Shown here: in pieces, positions 23,116-35,226 of the stretch
Layout: each line of letters opens with the position of its first letter
Numbering within the stretch: the stretch's first letter is position 1
Assembly (NCBI GenBank): GCA_963932465.1
Contig: OZ010800.1
Span: forward strand, 33,110,852-33,174,851
Length of the DNA: 64,000 nt
Reading direction: 5' to 3'
Source of the DNA: Maratus speciosus
Taxonomy: Eukaryota > Arthropoda > Arachnida > Araneae > Salticidae
The notes under the pieces: model-generated
What the model saw: only the letters and a program-made list of their open reading frames with translations
Database searches by the model: none
Told to the model about the DNA's origin: nothing
Translations under genes and position numbers: made by a program

Positions 23116-23726
23116 CAGGGCCAAAACTAGACTTTTTTGTATCCTGGTCAAACATGAATTTTGGTGCCTCCCCCCCTCCCCCCCCCGCCTCTTTCGCAAA
23201 GTATATTTACAAAGAGAATTTTACTAATTTTCTAATAGCCGACTTATTTTAAAATTTAAAATATGTAATCATAAAATATGTAACACTGAACTACATATAG
23301 AATGGCTGATCGATGGCGAAAGTCACGGAGTCATGACCCCCCCCCCCCTCTCTAAACATCAGCAAAAATAGTCTAAAGATCATTTTAAATATGAAATATA
23401 CAGTAGAGTCCCGATTATCCGAGTCCCGCTTAAAACCGAGTTTCCGCATTAACCGAGTTATTTTCTTCTGATGGAGAGATGGCTTCCATTATAATGAAAA
23501 AAAAAAATGGCCATTTTATCCCCCATTCTGATCAGAAAACCAGAGTTCTAACTTTTTACAACTGCTCTTATATCTTCACCTAACACTTCATTTAAAATGG
23601 CTATTTCATAATAATGGACGCCATCTATCCATCAGAGGAAAATGATCCATTCCAAAGTTATAATCCTTCATTTGGCGCCCGGGGCATATGCCCCCTCTGC
23701 CTCCCCCTCCCCTAGTTTCGGCTCTG
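23116..23726. mobile_element. 611-bp hAT MITE with 8-bp duplication CCTTAAAG
   Basis: The termini are CAGGGCCAAAACTAG at 23116 and CTAGTTTCGGCTCTG ending at 23726, with perfect 8-bp direct repeats CCTTAAAG outside (23108-23115, 23727-23734). The inner flanks have long C runs (about 23172-23186 and 23337-23348). Similar ends occur at 7486, 9083, 9515 and 25605-25620. An inner inverted repeat (23459-23520 against 23595-23655) and a pogo-like end (23401) show later nesting. No transposase is present. This insertion lies inside the 11.3-kb hAT composite. Confidence 0.85.
23401..23456 (+). mobile_element. Tigger-like terminal fragment nested in the hAT MITE
   Basis: TA is followed by CAGTAGAGTCCCGATTATCC, then three related words (TTATCCGAGT, TTAAAACCGAGT, TTAACCGAGT). 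This matches the general form of Tigger/pogo termini (CAGT... followed by CCCGATTATCCG). Only one end is seen. Confidence 0.5.
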
Positions 23727-23734
23727 CCTTAAAG

Positions 23735-25067
23735 CACGTAAATGAACGTCTTTTTTCAACAGAAAGAATGCGTAAAATGTATTACATAATTTAAAATTTT
23801 AATAAAAATAAACATCCCAATTTTCAGTTTGAAAATTTTAAGAACAAGCGCTTTCTCTTACCTTTTCGGGTCTGGTGTACTATTAGTAGTATATCTCTTT
23901 TCATCGAGTATTATTTTGTCTTTATTACTTTTGTTACTATCTACATATAATAGTGATAGTGTATGGCTATTCCTTTCTTATTATGACTTCATTTATGTTT
24001 TGACATTTAGTACATATAACAATAATAATAGAAGTTTGCTTAATTCTCTTTGCAGCGTTGGCGATTCCTTTATTTTATGCATATATTTTACTCTTTAAAT
24101 TTAAAATATGAGTTTTTTTTTCTTAACGAATCAGGTGTGAAACTCAAAAAACATTAGAAAGTTGCAGTATCTGTTAGACCCTGTTGTAATACAATATTTT
24201 CCAAACCTCTACAAAAAATCTTCCTTAACCTATTATCATATAAACATGAATTGAAATAGTACACAAAATAAAAACATTCATTTGATTTCAGACAATGAGG
24301 TAATCTTTATACTTCAGTAAATCTATTTGAATTGCTAAGATCAACATTATTAAAGTAAAAGTAATTTTGCTCTGAAAATTGAAAAAAAAAAATTGAACCC
24401 GAAAGGGAACCTTGGCTTTGAAGCAGGAATGTCCAAATTTTCTGCTTCGTCAGACCACATATGTGAGGAAATATTTGTTTCGAGCCGCACATGTACAGCG
24501 TACTCTTCTGGTTTCCACCAGAGATTTTCGAGAAAATACTTAAAAAAAAAGAAAGACTTCTAAAGAAGATTTGCATCTGGATTAGATCTTAGCCATTTAC
24601 GCTTATAGCCTCTCTCACGCCCCCACCCACGAGAGTTAGGACATTTTTCTATAAAAATCTAGGGCTCGAAAATGTTTCTTCCACCGGGACTAATTTTTAA
24701 GAAGTCGGGGTCTCATCATAAATTAATGAGCGTGGCCAGAGACAGTTTTTTCTTTGCTTCAGATTATTGCGCAATTAATTTAAAATATGTAATAAACAAG
24801 TACGTAATACTGAATTACGTAATCAACTTTGTCAAATATTGATTCATGACCTTGAAAACGAAATCCAAAGGAACAGAAAAAATTCCGCTTTATACAGTTT
24901 TCGATCTTAGCAGGTATAATTGTTGGTATTTTTTCTGTTGGAAACATGTAATTTTTTCATTTAAGACAGGATTCCGTTATAGACTAATTTCATTTTCACA
25001 GATTTTACGGTACTTGTAGTTAATATAAATGAGGCGTTTAAAATCACATTGTCTTAAAAGACTACAT
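23735..25067. other. AT-rich DNA with fragments of hAT-like MITE interior
   Basis: The block AAATTCCGCTTTATACAG (24880-24900) matches the interior of the foldback arms (7710-7730, 9285-9302), so a degraded relative of the CAGGGCCGAAACTAG family lies here. The rest is unassigned. The 89-codon frames at 23829-24098 and 24307-24576 have no family resemblance. Confidence 0.4.
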
Positions 25068-25244
25068 TAGTCACGTGAAGAAACCAAACTTGCAAGCTGA
25101 GTTAAACCTATGGGAGCGTTCTTTTCAAATTTCTCGCTTGCATTTTAATATGTTTAAATGATTTTTTTTTTTTTTGGGGGGGGGGGGGATAGCAGAAATT
25201 GATCCCTAACAGGATTCGTGATTACTTTTCGATTTTGGTTGCAG

Positions 25245-25282
<38 letters not shown>

Positions 25283-25505
25283 GACTTTCATTTTTGAAAC
25301 CGGTTCGGAAAGTGAAAGTAGCCTCATAAAAAAAGAAAAAAAACTGCAACCAAAACCGAAAACTTACAAACTAACAACGTTAAAAATCAACTTCAGCTAT
25401 CCTAAGAAAACAATAATTTAAAAATATTAAAATGCAAGCGAGAAATTTCAAAAGAATGCTCCCATAGATTTAACATTAGCAAGCGATTTTTTCCGCGTGA
25501 CAAGT
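25068..25505. repeat. Inverted repeat with ~175-bp arms around a TA tract
   Basis: The left arm (25068-25245) and right arm (about 25340-25505) are reverse complements: TATGGGAGCGTTCTTTTCAAA against its mirror near 25450, TCTCGCTTGCATTTTAATAT against its mirror near 25430, and TTTTCGATTTTGGTTGCAG against CTGCAACCAAAACCGAAAA. The loop carries (TA)17. A 13-G run occurs only in the left arm (25176-25188). Confidence 0.75.
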
Positions 25506-25559
25506 GTAAGTTCTTAAGAACTCAAAAACCAATCTTCATTTGGCACCCCGTTCGATTTC

Positions 25560-25620
25560 CGTTCTGGCGCCCATGGCACAGCCCCCCCCCCCCCCCCCGC
25601 CCTCCTCTAGTTTCGGCCTT
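25560..25620 (-). mobile_element. hAT-like MITE end
   Basis: A 17-C run (25582-25598) is followed by CCTCCTCTAGTTTCGGCCTTGG. This is the inner-C-run plus CTAGTTTCGG terminus seen in the MITE at 23116-23726. The partner end is not clear. The 74-77 codon frames across it are artefacts of the C run. Confidence 0.5.
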
Positions 25621-25837
25621 GGTGAGGATTCGCAAAATTCGTGGTACAGGAAAGAAATACTTTCATTGGCGATTGTTGGGAGCATTTCGGCATGGATTTT
25701 ATTATTTTTAAAAAGAGAAGAGCGCATTTTGCCGATTTTAAAAAGGACAGAGCGCTGCACCCTTCAAAAATGACCTAGAGCAAACACCATCTGTATTCTT
25801 TAATATTCAAATATAGTAAAATCCCTGAATAGTAGAC

Positions 25838-26265
25838 GCTTTGGGATCGTTAAATAGTCTTGCATCGGATCGGGATGTACCATTTTTTTTCGGGACGAGG
25901 ATACTCCAATTTCCTTTCTGTAAGTTGGATTCACTCTAGAATAATTCTTATGGGACATGCACATTCTACTACATGTCTTTCTTAAGGTCCCATTGTAACT
26001 ATATTGATTTTTTTAATGGATCTCTCTTTGTATGTAAATATTTGAATTATTTTTAATGCCATTAATCCATTTACACAGCTTGGAAACTTAAAAATCTGAA
26101 AAATTCTACACCAAAAAACCTTCTAAGACGGCATCGCATAGGAGAGGAACAAATCGTTATACTTAAGTTCCTTTTTAATAAGGTCTGTCATCTCTAGCAA
26201 ATGTTTCATTTATTTTCAAACGGATTATTATATTCATTTTGCACCGATCAAGAAATTTTTCCGTT
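25838..26265 (+). repeat. Direct repeat R2, right copy
   Basis: This shorter copy of 16690-18150 is in the same direction, with the middle ~0.9 kb missing. Together the copies form a direct duplication inside the hAT composite, about 9 kb apart. Confidence 0.6.
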
Positions 26266-26943
26266 TAAAACAGGATTTCGTCATACACAGATTCTTATAA
26301 TAGGTTTACAGCACTATATCCCTAACCCCTAGAAATGTATATGTACTATTCTTTAAAGATAATTTTCATCTTAGTATAATGGTAATTTAAAAATCATGTA
26401 TTTTCGGCAAAAATTGTTGACCCAAGGAGGTTGTTCCTTAAACATATTTTCGCACGAGTCTGACAGAGATTGATTTTCATCTGATATTCTTATCTGATGA
26501 TTGATATCAATGATTTTCATACAAACAAGGTTGTGACTTGACCAGAAGATTTCAGTCGCTGTAGACTTCTAGGAAGAATAAAGCACACACCCAGAAATAA
26601 GTCAGGTTCGGCTCGGCCCGACCCTCCAGAGAAAGTCAGACCCGGGCACGACCCAGGAAAACTGATGATCAGACTCGACCCATACCGACTCCGTGTAGGC
26701 CGGCCTCTAAATGGCATTTGAATGGGAAAAAACGCGTTCTTTTAACGGCTTGAAAATTTTAAAATAAATTATGAAAAAAATTGAGTTTGAGTTGTAAATT
26801 TCGTTCAAACTCACAGATTTTTTGAACTTTCGTTCAGCTCACGTTCATTTACAAAAAAGTGAGTCAAGTTCAACTAAAATTTCACAGATAGTGAACTAAG
26901 TTCGTGAGTTTTCGTTCAATGAATGCGCTCATACCCAACACTG

Positions 26944-26951
26944 CAGATAAT
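26944..26951 (+). repeat. Right 8-bp target duplication CAGATAAT
   Basis: It is identical to 15660-15667 and lies directly outside the CACTG right terminus of the 11.3-kb element. Confidence 0.85.
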
Positions 26952-28127
26952 CACATATAAGATAATCCGTTATATTTTCGGCGAAATGAATTCACCTTTC
27001 TATAATCGAGTACCCAATAGACTTGTATACATCACTGACGTTGAGATAGATTTTACCATTTGGTATTTAATTGAAGGAGAGAAACCTGCAATAAAATTGT
27101 TACCAGACTTTGGAATTATGCATGAAAAAATTTTTCTTCAAAAAACCTGAACATCTTCATTCAAAAAATGAAATGTTTACTGGAATGTTAAGAGATTTAC
27201 AATTTCATGCCTGAAGTTTAAATTCCACTTTGTTTTATTATTTATTATATAATATTTATATTTTGTTTTGTTTTGAGTATAGATTTGTATAGATTTACAA
27301 AATATTGATGAAAATGTGCCATTTTGAAATGCTATTTTTTTTTTTACAAATGTTCATGAAATTCGTATCAACAGTATTATATATTTCAAATGTTAGAGTT
27401 CAAGTTAATTTAATTTTGTGCCAAGTATTACCCTTGGGGATACTGGTGTTGTTAAAACGAACTACCGGAGAATTTATATAGATTTAACAAATTATTCATG
27501 TAAATCTGACATTTTCAGATGTTATATTTTTGAAATGCACACTTTCATATCAACAATATTGTATATTTTTTCAAAATGTTAGATTACGCATGAATTTAAT
27601 TTTGTGCCAACTAATACACTTGGCAGCATTGATGTTATTTTAACGGAAAAATGTGCTAGCGAAGAATTCACCTATTCAAAAATCGACAAATTGGTAATAT
27701 TTTAATTGTTTGTTTACATTTATTATATGACAACTCCGATAAACAAATGGAGGAATGTTGCCATTCTGATATTTTTTAAAGTTACTGATAAGAAAAATTG
27801 TGGATTTAGAGTTAAAAACGTCACTGAAGAATAGGCTGCATTTATATTAGACTGAGGAAACTTCGCGTATGAAATTTAATTGGTTTAAATGATTTTGGAC
27901 TAAGCAGACTGGTAATTTGAGAATTTGATATAGAATATTAAATTAAACCACATACATTCATTCTTTTAAATATTGCTTTATGAATAAAGTTTTAATATTT
28001 TAGTTCACAAAATTAATAAGATACACATATAAAAAATACAATATGAAGACTAAGAAACAACGTCTTTATGAACATTTAATCGAAATTACAAACAATATTA
28101 ACCATTTTTTCGAAGTTAAAAAAAAAA
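26952..28127. other. AT-rich DNA with a ~190-bp two-copy tandem repeat
   Basis: About 27285-27475 and 27476-27680 are two diverged copies of one unit. They share TAGATTTAacAAATtATTsATG, ATCAACArTATTrTATATTT, TTTAATTTTGTGCCAA and a following CTTGG block. The remainder is unassigned, and the 75-codon frame at 26923-27150 has no recognised domain. Confidence 0.45.
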
Positions 28128-28262
28128 AAAATGCAATTCGTCAAAGCTGTGATCACTAACTCATGTATGAGAGGTTTGTGCCCATGAAAAAAAAAAAAAA
28201 AAAATTACTGCATACAACAAGCTCATAGTGCATCTATCCACTGACCCCTCTACAATGCCTTT
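28128..28262 (+). repeat. Repeat R7 fragment: one 113-bp-type monomer and a terminus
   Basis: It has ATTCGTCAAAGCTGTGATCA, CTAACTCATGTATGAGAGG and GCAtACAACAAGCTCAT, matching monomers at 31160-31440. It then ends in CACTGACCCCTCTACAATGCC, the reverse complement of GGCATTGTAGAGGGGGCAGTG at 31118. It therefore looks like one end of an R7 element, with 31118 the opposite kind of end of another copy. Confidence 0.5.
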
Positions 28263-28777
28263 TCATTAAGATTCGTGACGTCAGAAGCGAAGGGGGTTTC
28301 CCTGACAACGATCACCCTCCATTTCAAACTTTGTCGCCCGTGCGCAGTGATCGTGAAATAGAAGCGCATAAAATTCTGATCGTAATTCTTTTGCAACGGC
28401 CAGAAGAGAATATATTATTTTTAAAATTAAAGAGAAAAACTCAAGTTTTTAAAATAATTTTCTATTAATAATAACATTTTGATTTTCTCATTATGACATT
28501 CTTATTTCTGACTTTATTTTATGTAAATAAACAAGAAGAAAAAAAATACTGAGTATCATATGAATTTGTTATGGCTTTGAAATAGGATTTATTTTCTGAA
28601 CTATTTTAAAATATGTTAAAAGATTTGTTAAATTTCTAAGCATTGAAATACAAGTTATATAATCTAAAATATCCATCACCATGAAACTAAATTTTTATAA
28701 CTATAAAATCAAATTGTTTCTTGGAAAGAAGGAGGGTGGGGAGGGATTGAGATTCATAGTAAATATGCAAGGTTTCA
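28263..28777. other. AT-rich DNA, nothing recognised
   Basis: A short GC-richer patch lies at 28275-28350. No gene or repeat boundary is found. Confidence 0.4.
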
Positions 28778-29790
<1,013 letters not shown>

Positions 29791-30369
29791 GGGTGACTGC
29801 TTCAGTAGTTGATACCCCTCCAGTAGTTGATCAAATCTTTGAAACATTGCACCATTTCAGGCGAAAATGATTTTTACACCTGGCACTAGACATAATATTT
29901 TTGTTTGAATGTTGGAGCACCTGTTGTCACATTGTTGTCAATTGCCAGCTGTAAGAGAAGCCATTTTGTGAATTTTTTTATGAGAAAATGTAAAAATTTA
30001 GTTTTTGATTAGTAGGAGAAGATTACGCTAAGTTAAAATAATCCACTTCCATCTTGTTTATTTCAAATAATAGTTTTATATGAATTATTGTTAATCATAG
30101 CTTAAGCATGATATTTTAAAGATTAATTTTTGAATTTTTGACTGATTTCTTCGATTGATCAACTACTGGGTAAATGACAATTAAAGAAACTATTTACTTA
30201 TAATTTTGTTGCTATTTAATTTCAACAAATTTCATTTTTTCCCATTATAGGACATTTATTAAGGGTTGTATAAATCATGTTAGTTTACTTCTAAAATTTA
30301 AAAGGAAGGAAATATTATAAAAACCCCGTAGCACCGACCTTATTTGATCAACTACTGGCTCCGTCACCC
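29791..30369. mobile_element. 579-bp TA-flanked MITE with CAGTAGTTGATCA repeats
   Basis: The termini GGGTGACTGCTTCAGTAG (29791) and, inverted, CTACTGGCTCCGTCACCC (ending 30369) are flanked by TA (29789-29790, 30370-30371). The word AGTAGTTGATcA occurs twice near the left end and twice inverted near the right end (about 30155 and 30350). This is the same plan as the MITE at 18843-19216 and the jerky-type element at 39962-43097: a TA duplication plus repeated subterminal words. It is non-coding. Confidence 0.75.
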
Positions 30370-31117
30370 TATATTAATATATTTTACATACATTTCACAT
30401 TATTTAACTTTCAACAACATGAAATAATCAAAACTTATGTATGCACTTTCTAAAAGCAATGTAGATTTATAAAAACGCCCAAGAAAAAAATTTTCAGAAT
30501 GAGAATAGAATAAATAAATAATGTGTTTACTTCAAAACAATATTTTTTTGAAGTCGGACAAGTCAATTTTCAATTTATAGTATTATAAAAGTTAAAGTAC
30601 TGAAGTATCATTAAATAACATATATAAACACACAGTACCACCGGGAGATAATCTTCTGTTTATAAATAATATTCATTAAAACATAAAAAAAACTGTAAAT
30701 CAGAGATAATTTTCATAATTATATTTTAGAGTGTATTTTAATAATATCCTTCCAATTCAAAATACCGAAATACTCCCTTGTGTTAATAACCTAACACCTA
30801 AATACTCCCCACTAAAGTAAGTGTTAAGATATATTTGTCAAAAATATTGATATAAAGTGAAAAATATCACGCCATATGCAGAATAATAATGAATATAAAA
30901 CAGAATCATTATAAAAAATGTGATAAGAATATTTAAAATAGCAGAAATTCTTACTTTTCATTCATTCCTTCTTTAAAATTGTCTTTTTGGAGCGCTTGAA
31001 TAATACTTCCACCGGCAAAAACGTGCATTTAACCGTGTAAACTACACGACAAATTACATATTGGAGGCTAGAGGTAAAAAAAAATGTTCGTCTGCACATT
31101 GTCGTCTGATCAGAGAA
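30370..31117. other. AT-rich DNA, nothing recognised
   Basis: No gene-like frame and no repeat edges were found. Confidence 0.45.
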
Positions 31118-31457
31118 TTGGCATTGTAGAGGGGGCAGTGATCATTTCTAAAAGCATGAAATTCGTCAAAGTCGCGATCATTAACGCACGTATGAGTGCT
31201 TCACGCACATGAAAATAAAAAAGCATATCATCGGATAAAGCAAACCCGTTGTGCAGCAATGTTTAAAATGCATGAAAATCAATGACAAGCGGTAACTAAC
31301 GCATGTATGAAGGCTCATAAAAAAAAAGAAAACAAATAACTGGATGCAGCAAACTCATTGCGCAAAAATTTCTAAAATTCACGAAATTCATTAAATCTGG
31401 TATCCCTAATGCATGAATGTAGGCTGCGCGCCCATCAAAACAAACAAGTACTACAAC
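31118..31457 (+). repeat. Repeat R7: terminus plus ~113-bp tandem monomers
   Basis: It starts GGCATTGTAGAGGGGGCAGTG. Tandem monomers follow, with TAACGCAcGTATGA-type words at 31182, 31297 and 31408 (spacings 115 and 111). Each monomer also has a GCATGAAATTCrTyAAA word and a GATGCAGCAAAcTC word. The array is interrupted after 31457 by the 327-bp-monomer element and resumes at 33601 with TTGGATGCAGCAAAATCGC. Confidence 0.65.
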
Positions 31458-33600
31458 AAAAAGTCCTTCCGGCCAGTGCCGGGAGGAAGAGGTAGCTTTC
31501 AAATTCCTTATTTTAAAAAAGCCAACTTATATTATTCAAACACACGAAGTTCAATTTAGTGGAAACCGAATATAGGAGATTCATACTAATTTTTATCAAT
31601 ACTAAGTCATTATGAATGAGAATTTCGCGAAATTAGTCAGCTTTATCCAAGCTGCTTTTATTTAAAGTAACTTATATTTCGCTGAGATGTTGATGTATAC
31701 TATCCACATGCCTTCTTACATGGAAATAGGCGAATACGTGTGTTATCGCGTGACAAATACAAGATCGTTTCAAAATGTTAGCCATACTAGAAATTCAAAA
31801 TGCTATAATTCAACCATATTTTAAGAAATAAACAAAAGAACAAATTTTCAGAAACAAAATCTGCTCCGAAATCTTTGTATCAAGGCCAAACACATAAAAA
31901 AAAATTTCATTTTCCAATTTTTTAATACCTCATTTTAAATTTAAAATTTAATTTTTTTAAATGGCAACCCTTTTGAAACAAGATGGCGATTGAAGCTGGC
32001 CAACGAACTCTGTCGAGACATTGGTATTTACTATGTACAGATCAAGTAACATCCAAATCGGTTCATAAATACGCTTCTTATCGCGTGACAAAAATCAGGT
32101 CGTTTTAAAATGTCAGCCACAATAGAAATTCAAAATGCTATAACTCAGCCATTTTTTTAGATATAGACGAAATAAAAACTGTTCCGGAATCTTTGTATTA
32201 AGGTCAAATACATACAAAAAAATCTTTTCCATTTTCGTAATTTTTGGTATCTCATTTTAAATTTTAATTTTTTTTAATTTTTTTCAAATGGCCGCCATTT
32301 TGAAACAAGATGGCGGATGAAGCTGGCCAACGAACTCGGTTGAGATATTTGTATGTACTATGTACACACCAAGGCACATCCAAATCGGTTCATAAATACG
32401 CCTGTTATCACGTGACAAATATCAGGACGTTTCAAAATGTCAGCCACGCTAGAAATTCAAAATGCTATAACTCAGCCATTTTTTAAGATATAGACGAAAC
32501 AAAAACTGCTACCGAATCTTTGTATCAAGGTCAAATACATAAGAACAAAATATTTTTTCAATTTTCAATTTTTCGGTACCACATTTCAAATTTAAATTTT
32601 CTTAAAAAATTAAATGGCTGCCATTTTTAAACAAGATGGCGGATGAAGCTGGCCAACGAACTCGGTCGAGACATTGGTGTGCACTATGTACACATCAAGG
32701 TACATCCAAATCGGTTCATAAATACGCCTGTTATCACGTGACAAATATCAGGACGTTTCAAAACGTCAGTCACGCTAGAAATTCAAAATGCTATAACTCA
32801 GCCATTTTTTAAGATATAGACGAAACAAAAACTGCTCCCGAATCTTTGTATCAAGGTCAAATAAGAAAAAAACATTTTTCCATTTTCAATTTTTTGGTAC
32901 CACATTTCAAATTTAAATTTTTCTTAAAAATTTAAATGGCTGCCATTCTTAAACAAGATGGCGGATGAAGCTGGCCAACGAACTCGGTCGAGACATTGGT
33001 ATGTAATATGTACAAACGAAGTTACATCCAAATCGGTTCATAAATGCGCCTTTTATCGCGTGACAAATTTCAGGACGTTTCAAAATGTCAGTCACGCTAG
33101 AAATTCAAAATGCTATAACTCAGCCATTTTTTAAGATATAGACGAAACAAAAACTGCTCCGGAATCTTTGTATAAAGGTCAAATACATAAGAAAAAAATA
33201 TTTTTCCATTTTCAAATTCTTTGGTACCACATTTCAAATTTCAAATTTTTAAAAAAAATTTAAATGGCCGCCATTTTGGAACAAAATGGCGGATGAAGCT
33301 GGCCAACGAACTCGGTCGAGACATTGATATGTACTATGTACATACCGAATTACATCCAAATCGGTTCATAAATTCGAGAGTTACAGTATGACAAAGGTCA
33401 TATATATATATATATAAATTTTGAACGGAGGGTGGTTTCGGGGTCTGGGGGTCATGATCGATGATATATCGATGAAAATATCGATGAAAATATCGATGAA
33501 AATATCGATGAAAATATCGATGAAAATATACCAAAATTTTTTGAAATCGCTTTCCTCCGAACGGCTGCAATAGGTAGCTTTTTGTAATGAAAGCTACCTA
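31458..33600 (+). mobile_element. Helentron/Pearl-like element with 327-bp monomers, copy 1
   Basis: The 5' module (31458-31690) begins AAAAAGTCCTTCCGGCC, can fold as CTTCCGGC...GCCGGGAGGAAG, and carries GGTAGCTTTC. Five monomers follow; AGCTGGCC starts at 31994, 32321, 32647, 32969 and 33297 (spacings 327, 326, 322, 328). Each monomer has ATCCAAATCGGTTCATAAAT, TATCGCGTGACAAA, AACTCAGCCATTTTTTAAGA and GCCGCCATTTTGAAACAAGA. The 3' module after a TA tract contains GGTTTCGGGGTCTGGGGGTC and ends with the hairpin TAGGTAGCTTT...GAAAGCTACCTA. GGTAGCTTTC at the start and GAAAGCTACC at the end form a short inverted pair. Tandem core, microsatellite, subterminal inverted pair and 3' hairpin together resemble non-autonomous Helentron/DINE or Pearl-type elements; the assignment is inferred. 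No protein is encoded. Confidence 0.7.
33457..33530 (+). repeat. 12-bp minisatellite (ATCGATGAAAAT)n in the 3' module
   Basis: About five units of ATCGATGAAAAT. The other three copies of the 3' module (46381, 46809, 48168) have a single unit here, so this is a local expansion in copy 1. The peptide repeat seen in frames across it is meaningless. Confidence 0.85.
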
Positions 33601-33665
33601 AAATAGTTGGATGCAGCAAAATCGCTGTACAACAATTTCTAAAAGGCTCAAAATTCGTCAAAGGA
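33601..33665 (+). repeat. Resumed R7 monomer after the insertion
   Basis: GTTGGATGCAGCAAAATCGC ... CAACAATTTCTAAAAGGC ... ATTCGTCAAAGG continues the 113-bp monomer broken at 31457, showing that the element inserted into an R7 array. Confidence 0.65.
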
Positions 33666-34599
33666 CTAAAAGAGTCAACTATCAGTAACTTTGTTCAATA
33701 AAATTTACAATATGTTTATGAAAACTAGAAAAAAATAACCTTGAATGTTTATTCACTTGCAACTGTTTTCTTTGAAAATACTTGTCGGATGGTGCATAAA
33801 CGTTTGTATTGTAAGTTGAAACTGATCTATTGTACTTAACTATGAATTGCACCATTTTTTCACTGATTGTTTGATTTTATTATTATGACGTCACCGTTCA
33901 ATGGCATAATTGTTATTTTATTTAATGAGAGAACTAATAGAACATTAGAACATTCCAAAAATCCTCTACTTTTCTGAATTCTTTATAAAAGCATTAATTC
34001 ATCGTACATATAATTCATTTTTTTAAAGCAAAAGTAGTTAATAAATACTCCATTTCTAATTTATATAATTAACAAATGAAAACTCAGTGAAAATTAAGCC
34101 ATGTTCGCACAATCATCTGAATTTGTTTCTAGTTTTATGAGTGTACAAATACACTTCATGCTAAACATATTGCGAATTTCACCGGCGCAGACTTTTCATA
34201 TATACTTTATATACACTCTTTTATGCTTAACCACCACGAATTCAAATAAAATTATATTTTCTTTTTAATTGTAATGAAAGAAAAACTGGAATCAATAAAG
34301 TAATAATGCATAAAGATAAAACAATCGCAATAGTCACAATTCTCGTGACGTCACAATAATACGAGTTTTGATTCACTTATAAAACACTAGCAGAACTATG
34401 TTTACCGGAATTAAATCTGCAAATTAAAAAATATACATCTAAATATTCACGTGTTTGTATATTTTTCGGTATTTCCTCTTTCTCTGCAACAATAAAAGAA
34501 ATCCATTGTTTCCCATCCAGTGTTTGGATGAGTTCGTTCCGGAATCGTCACACTGCGATTTAATGTATAGATATTACTTAGGTTTACAGATAGTTACAA
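33666..34599. other. AT-rich DNA, nothing recognised
   Basis: No gene, RNA gene or repeat edge is visible. Confidence 0.45.
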
Positions 34600-34807
34600 C
34601 AGCTGAAGTTAGCTTTAGAATTTTTCCGGTGTAGTGGCCAGTGTTTAAAACAAAGTGATCAGAGACCTCGGAAGGACGTGTAGAACGCCGCCCTCCGCGT
34701 ATTCCTTGAGGTCTCCAAGCCCGCTAACCGAGACAAACATTATTCCAACCCGACCGCCACCGTGGCGATGATAAAGCCAATCCCAATCTCCGCCGAGACG
34801 AACATTA
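34600..34807 (+). pseudogene. GC-rich, coding-like block A
   Basis: It follows AGCTTTAGAATTTTTCCGGTGTAG and is much richer in GC than its surroundings. A plus-strand frame reads NPTATVAMIKPIPISAETNI and then runs into repeat R4. It is paralogous to block B at 35226-35337 (NPTAPVTKIKPTATAAERDI). Two diverged, frame-preserving copies suggest the remnant of a duplicated coding or 5' UTR segment, possibly of a retroelement. I do not recognise the family. The 66-codon minus-strand frame at 34645-34845 is the opposite reading. Confidence 0.3.
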
Positions 34808-35226
34808 AGGCTGTTCTCAAATCCAAAGAGTCCACTTTCTGACATAAGTTTTAATTCATATTTCTTCGGAAACGCATGAAACTAGAAGGTGTTATTATTC
34901 AGAAACTATGTAATAAAGCTGTTTTTTCCATTTTCTTGTAAACGCAATAGATCTTTCAGAAAATACTGTCAAAGTTGGCTTTTTGAACTGAACTTCCCAG
35001 CGAAAGAAGAAAATCCAGTCAGTAAGGGGGAGAAAATGCCGTGTCACGTAATCAAAATCGCTTATAACTCAATAGGTAATTGACTGCTCAAAAAATGAAA
35101 AAAACAGTTCGATTCCAAATCGCTTCCAGGGCCAGTCTTTCAAATTTTATATCTTTCCGTTAAAAAATGAATTTGTAAATGTGTCAAAACGTTTTGCGCT
35201 TGTTGAGCAGAGCAGTTAAGAACAGC
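34808..35226 (+). repeat. Dispersed repeat R4, copy 2
   Basis: It is colinear with 19285-19712 and lies between the two GC-rich coding-like blocks A and B, so R4 may be part of a larger unit with those blocks. Confidence 0.7.

Larger units (their letters stand above)
15668..26943. mobile_element. 11.3-kb hAT-type composite insertion
   Basis: The left end reads CAGTGCTGGGTACGCTCA. The right end, in reverse complement, reads CAGTGTTGGGTATGAGCG. Both are flanked by the perfect 8-bp repeat CAGATAAT. Next to both termini lie about 150 bp rich in GAACT, TTCAA and ACTCA words, in mirror orientation (15680-15830 and 26790-26930), followed by GC-rich patches with GGCCC and GACCC words (15918-16140, 26600-26705). 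Subterminal short repeats of this kind bind hAT transposases. I found no transposase remnant. The interior holds younger nested elements (18843-19216, 23116-23726) and a long direct repeat, so 11.3 kb is inflated by insertions and rearrangement. The boundary evidence is strong; the unity of the interior is inferred. Confidence 0.75.

Noticed and set aside
33457..33530. CRISPR-like array
   Set aside because: Contiguous 12-bp units without spacers in a eukaryotic transposon. A minisatellite.
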